Source of the DNA: Cryptomeria japonica
Lineage: Eukaryota; Streptophyta; Pinopsida; Cupressales; Cupressaceae
DNA: 64,000 nucleotides
Assembly (NCBI RefSeq): GCF_030272615.1
Contig: NW_026729194.1
Coordinates: 86,378 to 150,377, forward strand
Reading direction: 5' to 3'
Part shown: piece by piece, positions 35,762-47,742 of the stretch
How positions within the stretch are numbered: the stretch's first letter is position 1
How the letters are laid out: each line of letters opens with the position of its first letter
Notes under the pieces: generated by a model
What the model was told of the DNA's origin: nothing
What the model saw: the letters and a program-made list of their open reading frames with translations, nothing else
The model's database searches: none
Made by a program: the position numbers and the translations under genes

Positions 35762-36553
35762 TGGTGTAGACATAACTACTAAAAACCCTGAAAAGAGTCA
35801 ATTAGCTTATGTAGCAAGAGAGACACAATGTAAGCAGGAAGAAAACATTACAATTTTACATAAATAGAACATTTAAAGCCTTAGAGTTTTTGGCAATCAT
35901 CCGGTTATCATCAAAGAACATTCAGTAATCAACTGGTTACATGTAGGATTGAAGCTAGATACTATCCAACCGGGACTCTAAGAATCAACTAGATCACAAC
36001 ATGTGAATCTCAATCCTTATTCTAAGTTCTAATTTCTCTGCCCCCAACAAATGATACATAACATCATATTTATACTCATCAGAACATGAAGCATTCACCA
36101 ATATAGGAAAATGAAACATGTAATTAGGTCGGCCATAAGAATTAGGTAAATCTTTCTAGAAAATAACAACCAAGTGATGTGGTTCGGCAGTAAGGTCGAC
36201 CACATGCCAAAGAACATCGAACAAGGCCCAAGATCGATCCACGTGCCAAAAATCATGTCGATAATGAAGGAAAACCAACTGGTAAGCACAAGAACTATCT
36301 CAAGACCCAGAAAAACTCAAGCGGAAGTGATATCTGACTGGAAAAGAACCCAAATAAACTAAAAATATTGAATCAAGAACATGAAACCATCTACAAACTA
36401 AAAAATAAGATCTTCCATGAAGAACAAGCAACTCCCGATACCAACTGGTAAGACCACAAAAAACTGCACAAAGAACTAAATAAGAACAAAATTGAAAGGA
36501 AATATTTTTGGTTGATGCAAGATTGCTCATCTAACGGGGATGCTCCTTCATCA
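35762..36553 (-). mobile_element. 5' LTR of E3
   Basis: 792 bp, TG...CA, followed by CTTTA at 36554. Sister of 23077-23880. Confidence 0.8.
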
Positions 36554-39500
36554 CTTTAACTTTAGGTTCTAGATCATCTCTCTCTTGTAGCCTTTTGTTT
36601 CTTTTTAGAGGTCTTCTTCTCAATTGGCATAGTCTTAATAGGGGTTCTAGGAAAACTCAATATTACCAATGGTAGGATAGACATAAATCTTATCCTTCTT
36701 TAACCAAATGCCTCAAAAAATCTCTGCAAAATAACATCCTTAAATAGTTTATCCATTCTTTTATCATGTCCTTTCTCAGTTTTCTCTTCTCCTAACCTTT
36801 CTTCAATTTCTTCCACTATACCAAAACTAAACTTCTTCTTCATAAATTTCATAAGGAAGCTCAAAATACGTATTATTTTGGGTTCTACTGCCAGAATATA
36901 AAAGTTGTCCCTACTTACTAGAAATGTGAATGCATCTTTGTATTTCCAAACCACAAATGAAGGAAATCTCTATACCTTTTACATTGTATCATATTTTTTT
37001 AACCTGCTAGAGAATATGCTATTGTTTGCCTTGTTATCTCTTTTCAACCCTCTAATGTTTTCTTTGATTTGTACTTTAATAGGAGATGAACTTCCTTAAA
37101 CACAATTATCTTTTTCCTGAAGTTCATTCATAAACATGAAAGCTAAAAAAATAATCCAGGAGCCATACTTGAATTCATACTTACTCACCTTGGTCCTTTT
37201 AAGATTATCTAGTAGCTACTACCTCGTCATCTCACTCAAGTAAAACTTCTCTTCAACCACCACCATTTGATGTTTAATATGAAGTGCAATTATGGTCCTT
37301 GAATACATACTTACTCACCTTGGTCCTTTTAAGATTATCCAGTATGAACAAGGCCATGGATACCCAATGGACATAGGCAACTACCCGACCATGTGGAACC
37401 TGAAGGCCAACCCCCAATGCTAGGAAATATACATAAGGCCCTCAAACAAATAGGGAACCAAAGGATGGAAACTACCTATACCCAAGGGTTAACATACAAA
37501 GCAACTCAAGTATACAATTTAGACAAGGGCCATATTAGGGACTTACTAGAAAACTCACAATGGTAGAATATTGTACTTACCTAAAGGTTCTATACAAGTG
37601 AGATAGGTGTACAACATCAAAATCCATCAAAATATGATTCATAATAGTCCATATATACCCTTGAACAATAACAACATCACATATACAAGTAATTCAATGC
37701 AAGTCCATTTTTAGGTACACATTCCATCATGAATCCATCCAAAACACATCTCAAAGCATCAAGAGGTCATAAAAGACCTCACGAGACATCACTAACCTTT
37801 CTTACATAAATAAAATAGATCGTTATACATTCTTTAAACAACATCGTAAACTAACACATTCAAGTCTCATTAACAAATTATTTGTTTCTGAGTGCTCAAA
37901 TCACCTCCTAACCTCATGAAACTCATCACAATTTTATGTAATTGGAGCGAAACCATAATAGAACCATATAGGACCAAATTATACTCGAAAAAACCTCCAT
38001 AATCAATAATTACAAACACAAAAGGGAAATTAATTCATTTAATGAGTTTTCCAAACATATCTCCAAAAACAACCCTTAAAAATATAGAAATGAAGGCAAA
38101 AGGAACATCCATAAGCCAATAAAAGAAAAAACAATGTCATCATTTAAAAAAAAAAAAATACACAAAAAATGACATGAAAAAACCTCAAAAATATTCCATT
38201 CCAATATTATTTGAATGAAAGGATAAAAAGTTTAAAAAACCCTGTCACAAATGGGGAGAAATGAAGGCAAGAAGGTGAAGAAACTGATGAAGAAATTTTG
38301 AGTCCAAATGGCCAACAAACTAGCCAATCCAAAATAATTTGAAGACAAAAAAATAACAACAAACAAATCCACACATACTCAAGTAAAATCTCTCCAAAAA
38401 TCTCTTCAAAATCCTCCCCTCTCCTCACAAAATTCTCTAAAAACTTGCCTAGATTGGATCAATAAATGGGCTCACAAAGACTCCCTCAAACTTCCTCCAA
38501 ATTTTCTAACAATCAATCCCAAATTTCCCTTCCTCCATACACAACAAAATAAGTTATTTTGAGCATAAAACCATTTGCAAAAAAAATATGAAAGAAGCCT
38601 CAAAAATCCCTCCAAATTTTTTTTCCTAAAAACCTCCTCAAATATACAATCCAAAAGGCTCTTCAAAAGCCAACTCTCAAGAGCCTTTCATAGGAAGGTG
38701 AAAAAATTCCTAACTAAAAGGTAATAATTAAAACCATAAAATTATAATAAAATCCTACCAAATATAACAAAACATATGAATATAAACTTAAAATAACATA
38801 TATAAACTCAGCTAGGGTTTCTCACCAAAAGATTTAAATATTAGAAAGTGGGATAATTCCCCTATAAAATAGCCACTCTAGAATATATAATAAACCAAAA
38901 TATAAATATAATCATATGTGCACCAACAATATATAAATATTTATTCATTATAAAGCATATTCATTCAACAAAACAATATTAGATTAATTATCAAATTATA
39001 ACCATATTATTCATATATATAATACATTCATGCACACATATATACATACATTAAATATAAATCTAATATCTCAAAGACATAATTAATAAACCATAAATAA
39101 AAGTCACAAATGAAATCTGATGAAATATTTAAATTACTATAAAACACTCAAAAATAACCATTTAACAAGACCCATTTGAAAACTAAGGGTTAACGGATAA
39201 TGCCTTGATGGCATTCCGATCAGGTGAATAAGACTGACAATATCATTTATTACGGAGAATTGGTCTAGGGCTGGGACAATGTAATTCCATTACGCTATCT
39301 CCACACACCACCAACGAGATTGTTTTTAGGCATGCTCCAACCTATGGAACCAAATAGAGTCAATGCTTGACACTTACAAACCTACACCACAGAGCGAATG
39401 CCCATGCATATATATAAATATAGCCTAATACATATATAAATATATTGGTGGAGGTGATTCGTGACATTACATGTCCCTCCTAAGAGGGTGATGTAAGATC

Positions 39501-40036
39501 ATCCCCTCTCACCAACAACATGAACACACATGATGCATAAATCCATCCAAATGTAACATCTATGTTCATCTATACTAGGGTTAGTGGATCATAAATAATG
39601 CAACTACTTAACATTTATACATTAGGTAAATGAGCATTATCTAATCGCAATGTGCCCCATAATCATACTACACACTATACTCTAACTTTACAATGAATTA
39701 AGTAAGAAATAAAGTCCATCATCAAAGTATCACACTCCTAGAACCGAAAACACATCTTAAACATAAATTAAGAATTAAGTAGAAAGAATAATACCATCAC
39801 TAAACTAGGGTTCAATTTCATAACACATGTTAGTAGTGCCGAGACAAGTGAGATATTATATTTTTCAATATCAATTTTAAATTGAAATATTTTTTCCTTT
39901 TGCAAATTATGATCATATTGTTTCTATCTTATAATTCGTCATTTCAAAACACTATTATTTCCTATTGCAAGAAACAAAATATTTTTTATGGATGCCCTTT
40001 TATATGATTCACAAAAAAATAACCATAGCCTATTAA
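36554..40036 (-). mobile_element. Family F, copy F3, right half and 5' region
   Basis: Collinear with F1 and F2 up to ~38272, then with F4 alone (56280-57840). It includes a conserved non-coding block around 38700-39850 with phrases such as 'tacgctatctccaca' and 'gcatgctccaacctatgga'. No LTR matching 28756-29634 is found at its right end, so the true 5' end of family F remains open. The interval holds no coding sequence beyond the short ORF at 36700-37110. Confidence 0.6.
36700..37110 (-). pseudogene. Family F ORF (F3), N-terminal portion
   Basis: The open piece 36954-36700 reads VWKYKDAFTFLVSRDNFYIL, FLMKFMKKKFSFGIVEEIEE and KGHDKRMDKLFKDVILQRFF. Upstream codons toward 37110 keep the frame (VQIKENIRGLKRDNKANNSI) but have stops. 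Same protein as in F1 and F4; function unknown. Confidence 0.5.
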
Positions 40037-40039
40037 TTT

Positions 40040-41203
40040 CACCCATAAACATATGCATGTGGTATATCAGTAATACCATAACCATTAGCTCTACATGCAT
40101 AATCACTCAAACAAAGAATACTTAATCATTACATGAAAAATGCACAACTCATGACACGCGGATATTTCATGTAGAAATCCAAATGGGAAAAACCACGGTG
40201 GGGATGAATACCCACAAGAATATTTTGAACTTTTTTGAAGCTCGCTCTATTAGGATCCTAGTTCGGTTAAAGACATTACAATATGGTTATGCTAGGAACC
40301 AATCCTGTTAAAGATCACCTAGCTAAGGGATGGCTATATACCCTTTTAAAGGTTGAAACCATGTTAATGGTTACCTTGCTAGAGGATTTAAAGAACTCAA
40401 TGAACTTGAGTCACCTGGTTAGAAGATTTACAGTAAGCCTATTAAAGATACCCGGCAAAAGGATTTTCCTTCTATTAAAATGGTTAGAAGACAACAGGTA
40501 AAACTTTGATTTGATAACAACACTATATGCTAAGGAAGATCCTTTTCAGTTCCTCTACTCTGCAATCACACTTTGCAGTTTTATCTCACTGGTTTGGCAA
40601 GTATCTCATAACTCGGATACACACACAACTTTTGCCAACAACTTACAATAACAAACATCATTGATCTTATAGACAACAATTAGCTCGGTAGCATAAACCC
40701 TAAACCCTAAGCATTTAGGTTTACAATTACAGTCGATCAAATCCTGATCATCCAAACACTTTCCATAGAGTGAAGCAATCTCAAACAGATCACAAGTCAT
40801 TCTACATCATCCATTCTTCACCACACATAGAAATCAGTAACTCATCACGTTTCTTCTCATACTGCTAAGAAGAATGTTCATTCTTGAGGTAGACATTTAA
40901 TGCAGTCGATCTTCACATGCAAGATCCTCAAGGAAATCCTTCTTGTGCACAAAACTGACGTGGCACCTTGATCTCATCTTCATCTCTTAGCTAACTCATC
41001 ACAAAATGTCACCGGTTGCATTACATAAGATGGATTGCCAAACCAGAAACCCTAGAGCTGAGACTACAAACCGATAGTCACACTTAGTGAAACCCAGACA
41101 CCGGTTCACTAAAACTCTTCATACTGGTTCACTTGCACTTATTGACATCAATGACAACATACATTATCATCATATCATCATACCGGTTCATCAAATGCCA
41201 ACA
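40040..41203 (-). mobile_element. Probable solo Copia LTR inserted in F3
   Basis: The stretch is absent from the corresponding place in F4 (near 57840). On the minus strand it starts TGTTGGCATTTGATG near 41203, soon has 'gtcattgatgtcaata', and near its end has 'ccaccgtggtttttccc', a phrase also found in the 3' third of the C2 LTR (near 61310). The left boundary is not resolved. No coding sequence belongs to it. Confidence 0.45.
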
Positions 41204-41640
41204 AGTTCATCCAGTAGTGCAACAACAAGCTGCAAAGCCATTTTGATACAGTGTCTTGGGTTTGAAACACTTACAAGTGTCTTGAAGATGGTAAATGAGT
41301 GTTCTTGATAAGTTTTCAACCCTCACATCCCACACAAGAGTTGGCTAGGCAGTATACAGAGACTATCACCATGAAGACTGATGGTGGTGGTAGAGATTGC
41401 CCAAAAGATTCCCCTCCCACTTGCCTTGTTGGAGACAGCGCAAGAGATTGGCGATGATCAAGCATGGAGAGATAAGGTGGTGTTGGAACATGGATAGATT
41501 AGGAGGATGGAGAAATAAGGATGATGTCCCTAAGAAATGTGGCCTCACTCGTCATAGCTCCAGTCAAAAGTCTGACTTTCACTGATATATATGTGTGTGT
41601 GATAAGTGAATAATGAGCAAATATATCTATAAAATACTTT
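41204..41640. other. GC-richer unassigned segment
   Basis: About 41340-41580 is noticeably less AT-rich than its surroundings and open on both strands for ~60 codons. Nothing in either translation is recognised and no second copy exists in the window. It could be a captured gene fragment. Confidence 0.3.
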
Positions 41641-42230
41641 ATCTATATTCTAATAAATATATAATTATGCTAGTTAACTAGCAAAGATATAATTTTAAAA
41701 TTTTTATGTAAAATATGTTGGTAGATATTAAATTTTAAAAATAAAATTAAAGAAGAGTATTGCTTTTTTTCTTTAAAAATCAAGATAAAAATAAAGTGAA
41801 AAATAAATCTATTAAAATAAAAATAGGAAAAAAGAAAGCTATTTTTAAAAAAACACTACATTACTATGTTTTTTTTTCTCTTCTTTAAAGTGCTTATAAA
41901 TCTTTTAAAAAATGGAATATGTTTACCTACTTATTGTTTTTTTTTCTTATACGGATAAGGAAACCCAAGAGTTACACTGAACTAGAATATTTACGGTCTA
42001 TGGAGATATATTTGGTAGTTCATCTGATTTTCCTAAATCCATGATCGCCAAGAACTCTAATCTTGATGTTGCAAGTAAATTCCCATGTTAATGTTGCAAG
42101 TAAATACTTGTGTTAATGCCTTTCATTATGGAATATATGTTAGGTGATCCTAAACCAAATGGCTATATATTTTAGAAAAACTATAAGAAATTCATAGCTT
42201 TGTAATAGGGGATACACTATGATTTGATGT
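41641..42230. repeat. Repeat shared with 58060-58775
   Basis: Shared phrases include 'atgctagttaactagca', 'agatattaaattttaaaaat' and 'ggaatatatgttaggtgatc' (with variants). This is the continued right flank of F3, matching that of F4. Non-coding. Confidence 0.65.
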
Positions 42231-42234
42231 TATG

Positions 42235-42845
42235 GTGGTTAGTTATGGTGGGAAATGTTTAAATAAGCCTTGTAATGGTCAAGGTCAAGGTTGGTGGCTA
42301 TTGGCCATGGTGTATTGGTGAGAAAATCAATAAAACATGTTTTTTTTTTTTGCACTTTCTATTGGTTTTTTTTTTATTAAAGAGACTTGTATGAATGTGT
42401 ACGGCCTGCTTAAGGTCTGAAACTAGTTTTGTTGCATCCAATTTCATTAAATTTTAAAGAAGTTATTGCCAATTTACTGGAAAATGTCTGAAAACCTCAT
42501 GATTTGGGCATAGGAGTTAGGATTGGTAGAAAATCTCTTGGAAAAGCATTTGTAATAGTTGGAAATGTTTGGGAAAACCATTTTAGACATTTTTGAGCCA
42601 TTTTTATGAGATTTTGAGGCTTGGAGTCTCAAAACCCTATTTCAACCTAGTGGAATAAGCCTTATTAGGCCTTTTAGTAGAATTAGCAGTCAATTTTTGG
42701 CTTTGTTTTTCCAAAACACCCCCTATTCATTTCAATATTTGTTGTATAAGGCTGAAATAGGTACTCAAATATGTTCTTAGATTTTAGATATCAAATCTGC
42801 ATGAAAACCTGCATTTGCTACTCTAATTACGCCTAATCCATTATG
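42235..42845 (+). repeat. LTR-like repeat shared with 51165-51825
   Basis: Shared phrases run from 'aataagccttgtaatgg' through 'ctttctattggtttttt' to 'aggctgaaatgggtactcaa' or its variant. Non-coding, probably part of a Gypsy LTR. The two copies bracket element C1 and the Gypsy debris at 49.3-50.9 kb. Confidence 0.6.
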
Positions 42846-42923
42846 TAGAAGACAAGATTTAGGTATGTGCAAGATCATGGTGGGCCAAACAAGCCCTTAA
42901 GTGGCAATAAAAAAAATAGAGTT

Positions 42924-43710
42924 AAACCTCTTTCACAAACCCAATCTAATCACCTATGATCAACCAAAACCTCTGCATATGATTACAACATTATTCGCAC
43001 ACAAATAATTTCATATCCCATAAACCCGCATACCATGTCATGATCTACAAAGAGATCTTACATCATATTTATACCAACCTAGGACCTAAACAATTAGGTC
43101 GACCACCTAAAAGATAATACAATAGATCTTTTACATAATCTCAAAAACTAATGATAAACCAAGTCGGCCTAAGACCAAAACAACATAAACCAAACAATAA
43201 ATTTAACCGGTGACGCATTTGGAGCATCAACCAACATGTTACACAAACCGATCCATAACCTAACAGAATAAGACCGAACCTATAATAGGTCGCCATAAGC
43301 CAAATGAAACATCACAAACAACTGGAACATGAACATGATAACCATCAGCATCCTAATAACCTTCTAGAAGCCTCACCAATACCACTTATCAGATTCATCA
43401 AAAGATCTTCATCAAAGTGCTATCGATAAAACCCTTACTGGTGACCAAAAGTCTTACTAGAACAAATGATAGCATCCAGATCATCAAATCCCAAACCAAC
43501 TAAATGTGATATGCATCAAAAACACATGAATAACCAATCCAAGCCAATACCACGAGCCAGACCAAATTAGAGAATATTGGAGATGGTCTCAAGATCAATA
43601 TCTTAATCCAACCACTCTACCAAAAGCTAATAGACAACAAAATAGGTAGTGTTGACATCAATGACAAAACATCAATTGAACACATAATTAATTCCTCCAA
43701 ATTGCCAACA
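42924..43710 (-). mobile_element. Truncated 3' LTR of Copia element C1
   Basis: Matches 48188-48974 of the 5' LTR at equal length (787 bp); the remaining ~440 bp of the LTR are missing on the left. On the minus strand it starts TGTTGGCAATTTGG right after a polypurine tract. Confidence 0.8.
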
Positions 43711-43724
43711 ATCTCCCTCTTTGG
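43711..43724 (-). other. Polypurine tract of C1
   Basis: The minus strand reads CCAAAGAGGGAGAT directly before the 3' LTR. Confidence 0.75.
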
Positions 43725-44072
43725 CATTGATGGCAACACTAGATGTGAAAAACATCCAAATGCCAAGAAAATGCCAAACAAGTGTCTCCCAATGGAAGAT
43801 ATCCAACAAACTCTGCAAGATGATATGACAATGAAGTTCTAAACCAAAAACCAAGCTCCCCCTAAGAATGATATCACTACAAAGCTCTATTTTTCACATA
43901 TATCTCTCTCACTTTTACATCAATGCCAGGAATCTGAAATAAACATCAAATAAAAATCATAAAACCTTTGAACCACACAGCTGATTACTCCCCCTGAGTA
44001 GTAGCATCAACACATCAATCCAGAATGAATGATAGAACTAATAAATACATACCAAACTGATGCCAATCAGCA
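43725..44072 (-). other. C1 3' non-coding region
   Basis: Between the RNase H stop and the polypurine tract. No ORF of note. Confidence 0.5.
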
Positions 44073-45113
44073 TCACTCAAGTCTGTACCGTAGGGCAGAA
44101 ACTCCCAATCTGTCTTTGAAGTACTCAAATGATTGCTTATGCAAAGGTTTAGTGAAGATATCTACAGTCTTCTCTTTAGTGTTCACATAAACCAATCTAA
44201 ATTGATTTGCTTCCACCTTCTCCTTTAAAAAATTATACTTGATAGAAATATGCTTAGTCTTAGAATGAAATACTGGATTGTTTGATATATCAATAGCAGT
44301 AGAGCTATCATAGTGAATAACTGTCAGTTCATTGCAATCAACCCTTATATCATTAAACATTTGCTTCATCCATAAAAATTGTGTATAGTTAGTAGCAACA
44401 ACAACATACTTAGCTTCAATAGTAGATAAAGAAGTACATGATTGCTTCTTTCTGATCCATGAAACAAGTTTCTTTCCAAGAAAGAAAGATCCACTGGATG
44501 TGCTCTTCCGGTCATCAACATCTCCAACCCAGTCAACATCTGTATATGCACATAGTGTAAACTCATCATCTTTAGGATACCACAAACCATTCTCAGTTTT
44601 TCCTTGCAAATACCTAATTTTTTTCACCGGACACTCATGATTCTCTGTAGGATCACAAAGATATCTTGATACAATACAAACAACATTCATTATATCCGGT
44701 CTAGTTTGAGTCAGATCTAATAAACCTCCAATCATCGATTTATACCTTGTAGGATTTACCAGAGAAAAATTCTCATCATAATAAATTCCTTCCTTTTGAG
44801 AATATCCTTTACTTACCAATCTAGCCTTATTCCTCATGACTTGTCCATCCTCATTCAATTTATTCCTGAAAATCCATTTAGTTTCAATAACATTCTTATT
44901 TTTAGGCCGGGGAACTAAAGACCATGTGTTGTTCTTTTCATTCCGATCTAATTCCTCTTCCATAGATTTCATCCAACATTCATCTTTACAATCTTCAATG
45001 ACTGACGTCAGTTCAACTTGAGAAATTAAACATACGTTATTAGTTGCCAACCTTCTTCGAGTCATCACTCCTTTGTTCTTGTCTCCAATGATCTGATCTT
45101 CTGAATGATTCAA
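44073..45113 (-). pseudogene. C1 pol: reverse-transcriptase N-terminus fused to RNase H by deletion
   Basis: A 346-residue open frame. Its first third is the start of a Copia reverse transcriptase (CWMKSMEEELDRNEKNNTWS, TKWIFRNKLNEDGQVMRNKA, GYSQKEGIYYDENF). Then, within one or two codons, it jumps to NPTRYKSMIGGLLDLTQTRP, which normally lies some 200 or more residues later. The lost part carries the catalytic YVDD region. RNase H follows (YTDVDWVGDVDDRKSTSSG, SLSTIEAKY, HSKTKHISIKYNFLKE, VDIFTKPL) to the natural end. The frame is preserved across the deletion, so a protein could be made, but it cannot copy RNA. Confidence 0.85.
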
Positions 45114-45179
45114 CCTTACATACCGAGGAATCTTCTAACTTTCTATTTCCCTACTCTGATCTTCAGTCACTATTGAATT

Positions 45180-46613
45180 TTATGATACTGCTAGAGTAAC
45201 TAGTTCAACACTTTGTTTCAATATAGGTGCTACCGATTCAGTTATGATAATCTCCACTTCTGGTTCTCTCTCATAAGTTTTGATTTGACCTTTGTACAAC
45301 TCATCCACCTTGACATTAGTGCTCTCCATAATTCTCTGCAATCTCTTGATGTAACATCTATATGCTTTGCTTTCATTAGAATAACCAAGAATTATCCCTT
45401 CATCACATCTAGGATCAAAATTTCCAATGGAATCATCTCTTTTGATATAGCATTTACTACTCCAGGTACTGAAATACTTAACTGAAGGTGTATGACCAAA
45501 CCATATCTCATATGATATCTTATTGGTGTCTCCTTTGATATGAACTTTGTTGAATGTGTATACCATCGTTCTCACAACTTATCTCCAACGGATATGAGGT
45601 AGATAATCTTCCATCATCATAGTTCTAGCCGCATCCAAAATATTTTTTCTCTTTCTTTCCACAACACCATTCCACTAAGGTGTCCGGGGAGCAGACAATT
45701 GTTTCCTTATCCCATTCTTCTCATTGTAACTATCAAATTCACCGGATGTTAATTCACCACCCTGATCTGACCTTATGAATTTAATCTTCAACCCTGTCTC
45801 TGTCTCAACCTTTAGCTTTAAAGATTTTAAACTTTCAAAAGCCTCAGATTTCCCCCTTAGGAAATAACCCACATCATTCTAGAATAGTCATCAATGATTA
45901 GCATAAAATATCTATTACCCTAAAAAACTCTTCATTCTAGTAGGACCACATAAATAAGTACGAATAAGATCAAGAACATCATTATATTTATCATGTATAC
46001 TCTTAAAAGAAGTTCTGACCTGCTTTCCCAATTTGCATTCCTTACATATTGGATTATAGGGCTTCACAATCCTAGGTATATCTCTAACACCCTTAGTTGA
46101 ACTGATCTTTAAAATGCAATCAAAATTAACATGACACAACCTCTTATACCATAGCCAACTTTCTTTAATTTGTGCAATCAAACATGTCTTCTCACCAAAG
46201 TTCAAAAGAAATATGTTACCTTTAGTTTGTGTAATGGTTACAATCTCCAAACTAGATCTCGTAATGATTTTGCATTTTCCATCCTTGAACTGTAATTGAA
46301 ATCCCTTATCCACCAATTGTCCTACACTCAAAAGATCATGCCTTAAATATTCAACATAATAAACATTATCAGTATTATGCTTACCATCCAAAGATATAGT
46401 TCCTCTTCCTCTAATCATGCATTCTTTGTCATCTCCAAATCTAACCAGTCCACCATCAAATTCTTGCAAAGATAAAAACTTCCTTTTATCTCCAGTCATA
46501 TGATGTGAAAAACCACTATCTATCACCCATTCATCCTTGTCTTTAATTTTAGCAGCTAGGTCCTTTTCCTTATTCAAAATAACAAGTATCGGAGCATCGT
46601 CCCTAATAGCCAA
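45180..46613 (-). pseudogene. C1 pol: protease and integrase region
   Basis: 46613-45915 is open: the Copia protease core VIDSGFSHHMTG (catalytic Asp kept), the VRFGDDKECMIRGRGTISLD segment, then the GAG-pre-integrase zinc-binding part (LCHVNFDCILKI, CKECKLGKQ). A frame break follows an FLG just after TYLCGPTRMKS. The integrase core resumes at 45872-45675 (IKFIRSDQGGELTSGEF, IRKQLSAPRTP) and its C-terminal part at 45575-45180 (ISYEIWFGHTPSVKYF, DEGIILGYSNESKAYRCY). The central catalytic region between 45915 and 45872 is frameshifted, with part missing. Not a working integrase. Confidence 0.82.
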
Positions 46614-46794
46614 AAAAATGCATTCCTTACCACTACTGGATCCACTAGCCGAATCTTGTGCCGGTTCATCATCAAAATCAATTACACCTTCCTCATATAC
46701 ATAGTAACATGATTTGTCTCTATTTCTCCTGTACTTATGCTTGTTTTGATAATCATGGCTAGGCCTAAAAGATCATCTAACTCTCTCTTCAAAT

Positions 46795-47607
46795 CTTGAA
46801 TTCCTCTTAGGACATCTACATTCCAAATGACCTATCTTATTACATGCAAAACATTTAAAAGGTTATTTTCCTTCATAATTACTTCTTGTAGGACCTTTAG
46901 GTACTCTTCTAGAAAATAGGGCTTCCAATTGCTCAAACTCTTCATCTTCTTTCTTCATTTCATCAAGTTCCTTCACATATAAAGCTTTCCAATCACTCTT
47001 GCCGATCGATGATGTAGGTGCATGAAAAGAAGATTCAGTCTTTGCATCTCCTTGAGGACCAAATTCTTCAAGGTCAAAAGAAGACAATTTTTCAACCAAA
47101 GTAACCTGGTTAATAGAAGTTTTAGCCATTGTTCTCAACTCATTAATTGTAGTATCCTTCATGTTGTAAGCCAGTGGCAAAGATCTCAAAACTCTAGAAA
47201 CAATATCATCTTTTCTCAAAGGTCCACCGCGACACTGAATTCTGATAACAATTTCATTTATCTCTTTCCATGAAAGCAGTAATCCTTTCATCTTATTCCA
47301 TCTTTAGGTTCTCATACCTTATCCGGTAACCATCAAGTTTAGCAATTTTTACAATAGGGTCACCTTCATTCAAAGTTTCCATCTTATCCCATATAGCCTT
47401 CTCATTAGATTGGTCAGTTAATCTCATAATTTGTTGACCAAAAAGTGCTCTCAAGAGTGCTTCTCTAGCTCTATAATCATTTTCAATATACTTATCCAGG
47501 CCTGCCGAAGGAGGATTTCTAGATGCTAGATTATGAGTATAGCCTTTCTCCGTGATCTCCCAAATTTCTTTCCCAATACATCTCAAATGAGTTTCCATCT
47601 TAATCAT
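46795..47607 (-). pseudogene. C1 gag (Copia UBN2-type) with zinc knuckle
   Basis: Two open pieces. 47607-47293 has MIKMETHLRCIGKEIWEI, AREALLRALFGQQIMRL and DKMETLNEGD; 47291-46863 has RVLRSLPLAYNMK, TLVEKLSSFDLEEFG and EEFEQLEALFSRRVPKGPT. The CCHC-type knuckle (CFACNKIGHLECRCPKR) follows after a stop near 46863. One frameshift near 47292 separates the pieces. The protein resembles the gag of C2 on the opposite strand. Confidence 0.8.
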
Positions 47608-47728
47608 TCATACTCTGTAATTTGTCGAATCAAGCTTAGGGGTTTCTCTTCAGAAAAGAGATGCAATTGAATTATTGTTCTCTATAGGATCTTCCTCAAG
47701 CGGTTAAGCTTCTGCAAAAGAGGACCAA

Positions 47729-47741
47729 GCTCTAATACCAA
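47729..47741 (-). other. Primer-binding site of C1
   Basis: The minus strand reads TTGGTATTAGAGC, one base from the initiator-Met consensus, adjacent to the LTR. Confidence 0.75.
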
Positions 47742-47742
47742 C

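Larger units (their letters stand above)
31694..36553 (-). mobile_element. Element E3: gag-protease Gypsy element, sister of E2
   Basis: 5' LTR 35762-36553, primer site 35748-35759, gag-protease 35577-34023, 3' LTR 31694-33674 with the nested solo LTR. The target duplication CTTTA is at 31689-31693 and 36554-36558. Like E2, it has no reverse transcriptase, RNase H or integrase. It is at the same position in F as E2 because the whole block was duplicated. Confidence 0.8.
27484..38272 (+). repeat. Segmental duplication, copy 2
   Basis: Same order as 14850-26554: GMC exons 3-4, 3' flank, F3 LTR, F3 ORF, E3 with the nested LTR, F3 right half. It lacks the extra LTR and F stub found in copy 1. 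Homology with F2 stops where copy 1 meets repeat B; beyond that, F3 continues and is matched by F4 instead. Confidence 0.85.

Noticed and set aside
40695-40712. Telomere-like 'aaccctaaaccctaa'
   Set aside because: Only about two heptamers, inside a probable Copia LTR; too short for an interstitial telomere.
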